A stretch of 35,539 bases of DNA from Legionella fairfieldensis ATCC 49588 (GTDB lineage: Bacteria; Pseudomonadota; Gammaproteobacteria; Legionellales; Legionellaceae), in the NCBI RefSeq assembly GCF_000621525.1, contig NZ_JHYC01000030.1:1-35539 (forward strand), written 5' to 3'. Position 1 is the stretch's first letter. Each line of letters opens with the position of its first letter. This document shows positions 29,110 through 35,539 of the stretch, piece after piece. The notes beneath the pieces are model-generated. The model was given only the letters and a program-made list of their open reading frames with translations, ran no database searches and was not told where the DNA came from. The translations under genes were made by a program, and so were the position numbers.

Positions 29110-30480
29110 ATGACTTTAACTTCCTTAAATGCTATCTCACCTATTGATGGGCGTTATCTGAAAAAAACCAACGCTTTAAGCCCTTATTTTAGTGAGTTTG
29201 CTCTTATTTACTATCGACTCATGGTCGAAATTCGTTGGTTGGAAGCTCTGGCTGCTAATAAAGATATCACTGAAGTGGCTGAACTTGATAGTCGAGCAAA
29301 AGCGTATTTGACAGAGATCCTGGCAAACTTTGACGAAATTGAAGCTGAGAAAGTTAAAGTTTATGAAAAACAAACGAATCATGATGTTAAAGCAGTTGAA
29401 TATTATCTAAGGGACAAATTGAATCAATTTGAAGGCTTAAGCAAATATACCGGCTTTATTCATTTTGCCTGTACCTCTGAAGATATTAATAATTTAGCCT
29501 ATGCACTGATGGTTAAAGAAGCCATTGCTCAGGTCATTCAACCCACTCTTGCCGAAATTATTGGCAGTATTACAATGCTTGGTAAACAGCATGGGGATGT
29601 AGCGATGCTGGCAAGAACACATGGACAACCAGCTACTCCTACTACTATCGGCAAAGAACTGGTTAATTTCGTAGCACGTCTTAAGCGTCCTCAACAGCAG
29701 TTAGCCGAAGTATTAATTCCGGCGAAATGCAACGGGGCGGTAGGAAACTACAATGCACATATCATTGCCTATCCGGATGTTGACTGGCGTAAACATTGCG
29801 CAAACTTTGTCAGTTCACTCGGTTTATCCTTTAGTGCTTATACAACACAAATTGAACCGCATGATGGTATTGCAGAAGTGTCTCACATAATGATACGTAT
29901 TAATAATATTCTGCTTGATTATACCAGGGATATCTGGACCTATATTTCTCTTAACTATTTCAAACAAAAAACGATTGCCGAAGAAGTAGGCTCCTCAACC
30001 ATGCCCCATAAAGTCAATCCTATCGATTTTGAAAATGCCGAAGGTAATCTTGGGCTGGCTAATGCGCTATTTGATCATTTTGCTAATAAGTTAACCCAAT
30101 CCCGCTTGCAACGCGATCTTTCTGATTCTACCGTATTACGCAACATCGGTGTAGCATTTGCTTATACGCTTATTGCCTATCAGGCAATTGCCAAAGGTAA
30201 TGACAAGTTACAGATTAATAAACGTGCTTTAAAACAGGATCTTAATGCCAACTGGGAAGTCCTGGCGGAGGCGATCCAGACCGTCATGCGGCGCTATGAA
30301 ATACCTAATGCTTACGAACAATTACGAGATTTGACGCGCGGCCATGGGATTGACAGTGACAGTTTGAAAAAGTTCATTAAATCACTGGCGATCCCTGACG
30401 ATGCTAAAAATCTGTTAATGAGCTTAACGCCCGAAAAATACACCGGCCTGGCTAAACAACTAGTGAAAGCATTTTCATGA
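29110..30480 (+). CDS. purB: Adenylosuccinate lyase
   Basis: Cleaves adenylosuccinate to AMP and SAICAR to AICAR, both with release of fumarate, in purine synthesis. The 456 residues follow the E. coli-type enzyme: ISPIDGRYLKKTNALSPYFS, TNHDVKAVEYYLRDK, HFACTSEDINNLAYALM, LARTHGQPATPTTIGKEL, and the flexible signature loop GSSTMPHKVNPIDFENAEGN with the catalytic Ser. The frame is open further 5', but the ATG at 29110 (MTLTSLNAISPIDGRY) matches the family start. It is the first gene of purB-nadB-nadA, overlapping nadB by 4 bp. NadB also yields the NAD precursor from aspartate, so both reactions touch aspartate/fumarate metabolism. Confidence 0.97.
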   Translation: MTLTSLNAISPIDGRYLKKTNALSPYFSEFALIYYRLMVEIRWLEALAANKDITEVAELDSRAKAYLTEILANFDEIEAEKVKVYEKQTNHDVKAVEYYLRDKLNQFEGLSKYTGFIHFACTSEDINNLAYALMVKEAIAQVIQPTLAEIIGSITMLGKQHGDVAMLARTHGQPATPTTIGKELVNFVARLKRPQQQLAEVLIPAKCNGAVGNYNAHIIAYPDVDWRKHCANFVSSLGLSFSAYTTQIEPHDGIAEVSHIMIRINNILLDYTRDIWTYISLNYFKQKTIAEEVGSSTMPHKVNPIDFENAEGNLGLANALFDHFANKLTQSRLQRDLSDSTVLRNIGVAFAYTLIAYQAIAKGNDKLQINKRALKQDLNANWEVLAEAIQTVMRRYEIPNAYEQLRDLTRGHGIDSDSLKKFIKSLAIPDDAKNLLMSLTPEKYTGLAKQLVKAFS

Positions 30481-32132
30481 CCGCCGCCCATTTATCTCAG
30501 CAAGGTAAATCTCTGGAATTTGATGTCCTGGTATTAGGTACCGGACTTGCCGGTCTAAATTATTGCCTGCAGCTTCTTAAACTTCAACCTCATGTGAAAA
30601 TTGCCTTGATCAGCAAAGCTGAAATGGGTGAGTGCAACAGCCGTTATGCACAGGGAGGAATTGCGGCAGCAGTCTCACCCACCGACTCACTGGAATCACA
30701 TATCGAAGATACATTGCAAGCTGGTGATGGTTTATGTTATCAACCTGCGGTGGAATTCATCATTCGGCAAGGTCCACAGACTATTGAAGACTTACTGGCT
30801 TATTCTATTGATTTTACTAAATCGTCCGCCGGTGAATTCGTGCTGGCACGAGAAGGCGGTCATTCCCACCGGCGTATTTTTAATGCCAGCGATCATACGG
30901 GTTTAACGGTGACACAGGCTCTACTGGAAACCGTCAGGCAACATCCGCAAATTCAGATTTTTGAACATCACATTGCAGTGAATTTAATTACCTGTTATCA
31001 CCCTCATCGTACAGATAATCAGGGGGAAGTTCTGGGCGCTTATATTCTGGATTGTAAACAAAATTGTATTGATACGTTTGCAGCCCACTGTGTAATTCTT
31101 GCAACAGGAGGTGCAGGAAAAACCTATCGGTACACCACCAATCCAATGATCGCTACGGGTGACGGCGTAGCAATGGCCTATCGGGCTGGCGCGCGCGTAG
31201 GTAATATGGAATTTTATCAGTTTCACCCCACTTTATTACATCATCACTCGCTCAATAATTTTTTAATATCCGAAGCAGTGCGAGGCGAAGGCGCGCAGCT
31301 AAAAAATGCTGAAACAGGCGAGCGTTTTATGATGCGTTATGCCCCTCATCAATTGGAATTAGCGACGCGTGATGTCGTTGCTCGTGCCATTTTTAGTGAA
31401 ATTGAACAAAGTCAAAGTGGTTTTGTCTATCTGGATATTACGCATCAATCCAAAGCGTTTTTAACCAAACGTTTTCCACATATCTATGCCACGCTGTTAT
31501 CGGTCGGAATTGATATGAGTCAAGATATGATTCCGGTAGTTCCGGCCGCTCATTATCAATGCGGTGGTGTTTTGACCGATGTGGACGGCCGCACTGATCT
31601 GAAGCGTCTGTATGCCATTGGTGAAGTTGCTTTCACCGGTTTACATGGTGCTAATCGTCTTGCCAGTAACTCCTTACTCGAAGCACTCGTGATGGCAGGC
31701 AATGCAGCACGCTGTACGCTTAAAGATATCATAACGCCCTCCAGAAAGAGGGAAGCCATCTCCGCCTGGAGTTCTCCCGGCGAAGTCAATACCAGACGAG
31801 CAAGCCAGATTAATGCGCATTGGCGGGGTCTTCGAGGAGAAATGACGTCTTATGCAGGGATAGTTCGTACTGAAGCGGGGTTACAGGATCTACTACAATT
31901 AATAATGAAACGTAAAAAAATTATCGAAGAGTATTATTGGAAACATTGTATTACGCGAGATTTTATTGAGTTGCGGAATATTGTTTTAAATGCAGAACTT
32001 ATTGTAAAAGCTGCTTTAGCAAGACGAGAATCACGGGGAGGACATTATCGCGAAGATTTCCCTCGTAAAAATGCCCAGGCGCAGGAGAGTATCGCGCGCT
32101 TGACCTCACCACAGAACTCTTTATTTAGTTGA
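30477..32132 (+). CDS. nadB: L-aspartate oxidase
   Basis: An FAD enzyme that oxidises L-aspartate to iminoaspartate for quinolinate synthesis. 551 residues. The dinucleotide-binding start is VLVLGTGLAGLNYCLQLL. RYAQGGIAAAV, REGGHSHRRIFNASDHTG, FYQFHPTLL, SEAVRGEGAQL and GANRLASNSLLEALV are family signatures shared with fumarate reductase/succinate dehydrogenase flavoproteins. The C-terminal helical cap with RRESRGGHYREDFP is present. Its ATG overlaps the purB stop by 4 bp, and nadA follows after 10 bp, so it should be translated in step with both. Confidence 0.97.
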   Translation: MTAAHLSQQGKSLEFDVLVLGTGLAGLNYCLQLLKLQPHVKIALISKAEMGECNSRYAQGGIAAAVSPTDSLESHIEDTLQAGDGLCYQPAVEFIIRQGPQTIEDLLAYSIDFTKSSAGEFVLAREGGHSHRRIFNASDHTGLTVTQALLETVRQHPQIQIFEHHIAVNLITCYHPHRTDNQGEVLGAYILDCKQNCIDTFAAHCVILATGGAGKTYRYTTNPMIATGDGVAMAYRAGARVGNMEFYQFHPTLLHHHSLNNFLISEAVRGEGAQLKNAETGERFMMRYAPHQLELATRDVVARAIFSEIEQSQSGFVYLDITHQSKAFLTKRFPHIYATLLSVGIDMSQDMIPVVPAAHYQCGGVLTDVDGRTDLKRLYAIGEVAFTGLHGANRLASNSLLEALVMAGNAARCTLKDIITPSRKREAISAWSSPGEVNTRRASQINAHWRGLRGEMTSYAGIVRTEAGLQDLLQLIMKRKKIIEEYYWKHCITRDFIELRNIVLNAELIVKAALARRESRGGHYREDFPRKNAQAQESIARLTSPQNSLFS

Positions 32133-32142
32133 GGTGTACCTT

Positions 32143-33483
32143 ATGTTTAAAAATCAGGCTGCTTACCAACCCGAAAAAACACTCATGACCATTAAAAATA
32201 ACATGAGTATCTGCCAAAGTGATTATCCACTGGATTGGTATCAGGAGGATTTTATTCCTTACGCTGAAGAGTATCAGGCCCTACCCGATCGTAAATTGAC
32301 CACTGTACTTGCCTGGATGACTCCTTATTTACGAAAAGCACGTGAACATTTTGGCGATAAATTGCTTCTGCTTGCCCATTATTACATGGGTGGCGATATT
32401 GTAAGACTGGTTGAGCAGTTTGGTGGACAAATTGGTGACTCTTATCAATTAGCATTAATGGCTGCCAATCATCCGGAAAAATCAGTCATTATTGAATCAG
32501 CCGTGCATTTTATGGCGGAATCCATCAGTATTTTAGCCAACAAAAACCAGCAAGTTTACATTACCAATCCCAAATCGGGCTGCACCATGGAAATGTTAGC
32601 CAAAGATTTTATGGTTGAACCTGCTTTTCTTGATCTCAATGAGCGTTATGGGGCTGACAATATTTTACCTGTCTGTTATATGAATACCTCTGGACGAGTA
32701 AAAGCGATGACAGGTGCCCAAGGTGGGGCAGTGTGTACCAGCTCCAATGTGAAAAAAATTTTTGAATGGGCAAGGAAGCAGAATAAAAAAATACTGTTCA
32801 TCCCTGATCAACACATGGGAGAAAACGTTGCTTACTGGATGGGCATTAAAAACCTTGCCTATTGGCCAGGAGGCACTGCTGGCGCGCATTACTCTCTCGC
32901 GGAACAAAATAAAACTACCTTGCAACAATTTGACAAAGCTGAATTAATTTTATTCTCTAGTCAATGTGCTGTTCATACCCATTATCAAGCGGATATGTGT
33001 GAATATTGGCACTCCTTGGGATATACAACCATTGTTCATCCAGAATGTCGCAATGAGGTAATTCGAGTTGCTCAGCAAGCTGGTTCAACGGCCTTTATCT
33101 GGGACTATGTCGTGAATGACAGGGCCAATACCAAGCGATATGCAATTGGTACAGAAAACCACATGGTTGAAAATCTTAAACAATATTGTAAAAGTTTAGG
33201 CATTGACGTGGTAAATCTTGCTGAAGCCCCGAAAAAAGACCATGAAAAAGGAGTCGGCTGCGGTTGTGCAACCATGTCACGCAATGATCCTCCTCATCTT
33301 GTCGCTTTGGTTGATCTGTTACGTCAGGGCAGGACAATGGCCTATAATGAAGTGAAAGCAGGTGATCTGGTGAATGAGTTCACTGGTTCACGACAACGTT
33401 TAAATGAAAAAGACCAGCAGTGGGTAATTGATAATGCTAAAAAAGCATTACAGATGATGATTAGTATCACTGAAAATCATTAA
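32143..33483 (+). CDS. nadA: Quinolinate synthase NadA (long form)
   Basis: Condenses iminoaspartate with dihydroxyacetone phosphate to quinolinate, using a [4Fe-4S] cluster. Candidate cluster ligands are Cys147 (PKSGCTMEML), Cys198 (GGAVCTSSN) and one of Cys373/375 (GVGCGCATMSRND). LLAHYYMGGDIVRLVEQFGG and FIPDQHMGENVAYWMG are conserved active-site motifs. At 446 residues it is ~100 longer than the E. coli enzyme, with an extended N-terminus and a Cys-containing stretch near 275-302 (SSQCAVHTHYQADMCEYW). An alternative GTG at 32134 lies upstream, but the ATG at 32143 is better spaced after GAGGTG. Last gene of the operon. Confidence 0.95.
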   Translation: MFKNQAAYQPEKTLMTIKNNMSICQSDYPLDWYQEDFIPYAEEYQALPDRKLTTVLAWMTPYLRKAREHFGDKLLLLAHYYMGGDIVRLVEQFGGQIGDSYQLALMAANHPEKSVIIESAVHFMAESISILANKNQQVYITNPKSGCTMEMLAKDFMVEPAFLDLNERYGADNILPVCYMNTSGRVKAMTGAQGGAVCTSSNVKKIFEWARKQNKKILFIPDQHMGENVAYWMGIKNLAYWPGGTAGAHYSLAEQNKTTLQQFDKAELILFSSQCAVHTHYQADMCEYWHSLGYTTIVHPECRNEVIRVAQQAGSTAFIWDYVVNDRANTKRYAIGTENHMVENLKQYCKSLGIDVVNLAEAPKKDHEKGVGCGCATMSRNDPPHLVALVDLLRQGRTMAYNEVKAGDLVNEFTGSRQRLNEKDQQWVIDNAKKALQMMISITENH

Positions 33484-33604
33484 ATTAATATAAGTTGCCA
33501 GGTGTTCATATAACAGTGAAGTACGTAACCCCGAATATTATCAGGGAGATGATGTCTTATTACACTCGACATGACGTACCTCTTAGGGAGTTACAACTAC
33601 ACTT

Positions 33605-35539
33605 TTACGGATTATGAGGTCCGAGTACCTCACAATCGACCGGAAACTCTACACTCGCACTAAAAAAGCTATTTCTATCTCTGGTCTTCTCTGAAGAAGA
33701 GTTCGCTATACTCGATAAAAACTCTTCCACTTCTTTATGCCCCATCATTTGAGCAATCTTTGTCAGAGAGAGGGAAACTTTATCATTCATGTCCTGAACT
33801 CCAGGCATAGATATTGTCTCCTTTATTCTCTCCAGAATTTCTACTCCCGCCACGTTTTCTCCCCATCGAATGAGTGGTGCAGCAGACAATGTATAAATTG
33901 CATTTGGATCAGCTCCAAGCTCCACAAGCGTCTCCATCATTAGCTTATTCCCATGCATTGTAGCAATACAAAGAGGTGTAAAACCATCATTGTCAGGTTG
34001 ATTGACATTAGCCCCTGCTTTGCTTAGCATCTTAATCTCCGGAACAAGCCCTATTGCCGTAGCCACCAAAGCAGGTGTCCAACCCTCAGGGTCAGGTTGA
34101 TTTACATTAGCCCCTAACTCAAGTAGCGTTCTAATCATCGGCCCCTTCCTGTCCACTGTAGCAACATAAAGAGGTGAACAACCCGTCTTATCAGATTGAT
34201 TGACATTCGCTCCTGATTCGATGAGCGTGCGAACCACCGGATAATGCCCTACCTTCGTGGCAATCAAGAGAGGTGTCCAACCATCCTTGTCAGATTGATT
34301 GACATTAGCCCCTGATGCGATGAGCGTTCGAACCATCGAATCACGCCCTTCCTGTGCTGCTACATAGAGAGGTGTTCTACCTTCATTATTGGGTTGATTA
34401 ATATCAGCCCCCAATGTATTAAGAAGCCTGATAACCCCAACAAACCCTTTTTGCGAGGCATAAAAAACAGGTGTTTTGCCCTCAGAGTCAGGTAAATTCA
34501 AGTTGGCACCGAAAGAATGAAGCCACTGAATCCAGTCCAGCTTATTATAATAAGCAGCAATGTGAACGATTGAAAGATTGCAGTTCAAGCACACCATTTT
34601 AAATTCTGGTGGTTGTTGCCTGCATTTTGTAAAAATATCCTCCAATTTTTGAAGTCTGGACAATAATTTTTTATTTTTCTGAATGGGTTTATACGTTAAA
34701 AACACGTTTAACGGCGCTAAATCGATCAGTTCGTAATGATTGACCAGACAGGCAAAAAAGACGGCTTGTGCTTCTTGATTGGTGTTTAAATGGTCTTTAA
34801 TACGATAACCGCTTGCGCTGGTCCAAAAATCCTCCTTCAGACGTTTAAACATAGCCAATAATCGTTTGTCTGTAAAACAATCCACCGGATTAATAGCCCG
34901 TTGATCGGCTTGCGATAAACCCTTTACCTTTGGAGCAGAAGCTGGAGGGAAAAGTCCGGGGCCTGACGGCGCTGATTGTTTAGGCGCTGAGGCAACAGGC
35001 GCCATTCCTTTTTCTCGTGATTTTTCAGCCGCGTTGTATTCGATTCGAGGCTCAGGCACCTGCATCACCGGGATTGCCGGAATTCTCTCCTTGACAGCAG
35101 GACGAACAAAAGCATCAAAATCCTCTGCCCTGCGGTGCAGGGCTTCAGTAAAAATAGAACGGGCCAGACGGATATTCCCTGACCGTGCATGTTCCAGCAC
35201 TTGCTCCTCCCAGTTGCCACTGGTCTCGCGCACCAGACACGCATCACTCAAGCGTTCTCCTTGATTGGTCAAAGGAAGGATTTTCTGAAGCAGCGGATTG
35301 TCGGCCCGTGCTTCAGGCTCACAAATCACAAGCACTTGCGTGCCGCGCATATAGCTCGTATAACATTCATTCAAAAAAAGACTAAATCGGTCATCACTCG
35401 CCCCGGCCTTGGGACGATGAATCGGCTGCTCGTTATCCCCCACTTCCTTTAAACGCGCTTGTATCAACTGAAACAAACGCGGATCATAGAGCTTATACGT
35501 GACCACAATGTCATATTCCAATCCCTTGATTTCCTGCGG
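33605..35539 (-). CDS. Ankyrin-repeat protein with UvrD/TRANK1-like helicase end; 5'-truncated by window
   Basis: The frame stays open to the window edge (six more codons, PQEIKG, before the TTG at 35521), so the true start is probably outside. QEIKGLEYDIVVTY and FLNECYTSYMRGTQVLVICE match the last motifs of superfamily 1 UvrD-type helicases (GLEYD as motif V, the Arg in YMRG as motif VI). A Pro/Ala/Ser-rich linker follows (about residues 150-205 from the TTG), then a helical domain (210-310) and six regular ankyrin repeats plus divergent ends (about 315-545), e.g. GRTPLYVAAQEGRDSMVRTL. The last ~90 residues are polar. The fusion resembles TRANK1-type proteins, and ankyrin proteins are a common effector class in Legionella. 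Secretion is not shown by the sequence. Confidence 0.8.
   Translation of the reverse strand, partial: PQEIKGLEYDIVVTYKLYDPRLFQLIQARLKEVGDNEQPIHRPKAGASDDRFSLFLNECYTSYMRGTQVLVICEPEARADNPLLQKILPLTNQGERLSDACLVRETSGNWEEQVLEHARSGNIRLARSIFTEALHRRAEDFDAFVRPAVKERIPAIPVMQVPEPRIEYNAAEKSREKGMAPVASAPKQSAPSGPGLFPPASAPKVKGLSQADQRAINPVDCFTDKRLLAMFKRLKEDFWTSASGYRIKDHLNTNQEAQAVFFACLVNHYELIDLAPLNVFLTYKPIQKNKKLLSRLQKLEDIFTKCRQQPPEFKMVCLNCNLSIVHIAAYYNKLDWIQWLHSFGANLNLPDSEGKTPVFYASQKGFVGVIRLLNTLGADINQPNNEGRTPLYVAAQEGRDSMVRTLIASGANVNQSDKDGWTPLLIATKVGHYPVVRTLIESGANVNQSDKTGCSPLYVATVDRKGPMIRTLLELGANVNQPDPEGWTPALVATAIGLVPEIKMLSKAGANVNQPDNDGFTPLCIATMHGNKLMMETLVELGADPNAIYTLSAAPLIRWGENVAGVEILERIKETISMPGVQDMNDKVSLSLTKIAQMMGHKEVEEFLSSIANSSSEKTRDRNSFFSASVEFPVDCEVLGPHNP
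33950..34510. repeat. Six 99-bp tandem units encoding ankyrin repeats
   Basis: The motif TTGATTGACATTAGCCCC and close variants start at 33998, 34097, 34196, 34295, 34394 and (more diverged) 34493, spaced exactly 99 bp, or 33 codons. The central units are nearly identical at DNA level, so copy number may vary among strains. Confidence 0.85.

Noticed and set aside
33950-34510. Regularly spaced repeats as a possible CRISPR array
   Set aside because: The 99-bp period is in frame with the ankyrin repeats and lies inside a coding region; there are no spacers.
35034-35452. Plus-strand frames opposite the ankyrin gene
   Set aside because: Antisense shadows of the longer, motif-bearing minus-strand frame.

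Overview
The window looks like a chromosomal segment of a Legionella-type gammaproteobacterium (order Legionellales). The evidence is an AT-rich base composition, a gammaproteobacterial housekeeping set (clpS-clpA, icd, mreBCD, ppsA, purB, nadA/B/C, murG), and several lineage-typical accessory genes: an ankyrin-repeat protein, a eukaryote-like sterol-methyltransferase-type enzyme and unrecognised proteins of possible effector type. I assign the genus by pattern recognition only. I saw no rRNA, tRNA or CRISPR array.

Layout. Positions 1-321 are the right end of an ISAs1-family insertion sequence. From 398 to about 7,810 lies an accessory island. It has an unrecognised 450-residue protein with a Ser/Thr/Asn-rich tail, decayed coding remnants, a broken umuC tail, a class I/II aminotransferase divergent from a soluble PAS hybrid histidine kinase, and then a second, internally deleted copy of the first gene. 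Two diverged direct repeats of about 390 bp (2478-2870 and 7422-7806), each with DnaA-box-like motifs and a umuC tail remnant, bracket the aminotransferase/kinase pair. Next come an unrecognised protein with a C-terminal membrane hairpin (7851-8984) and a surface-polysaccharide pair (O-antigen-ligase-like protein plus family 2 glycosyltransferase, 9143-11119).

The core runs from 11296 to 19637: clpA-clpS, a palindromic repeat, icd, rluE, mreD-mreC-mreB, a second repeat element and a ComEA-like DNA-binding protein. Positions 19732-26929 are a tight minus-strand operon ppsA > CPA2 antiporter > nadC > murG > M20 peptidase, in which every junction overlaps. A sterol-methyltransferase-like gene, a truncated glycosyltransferase and a small DUF3309-like membrane protein follow. 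The plus-strand operon purB-nadB-nadA comes next. The window ends inside an ankyrin-repeat gene whose visible N-terminal part resembles the end of a UvrD/TRANK1-type helicase.

How the genes work together. nadB and nadA make quinolinate and nadC converts it to nicotinate mononucleotide, so the de novo NAD route is complete but split over two operons on opposite strands. MurG and MreBCD serve peptidoglycan synthesis and rod shape. ClpS delivers N-degron substrates to ClpA. Icd and PpsA act in central carbon metabolism. The most unusual parts are the duplicated island at 0.4-7.8 kb, the helicase-ankyrin fusion at the right edge and the sterol-methyltransferase-like enzyme.
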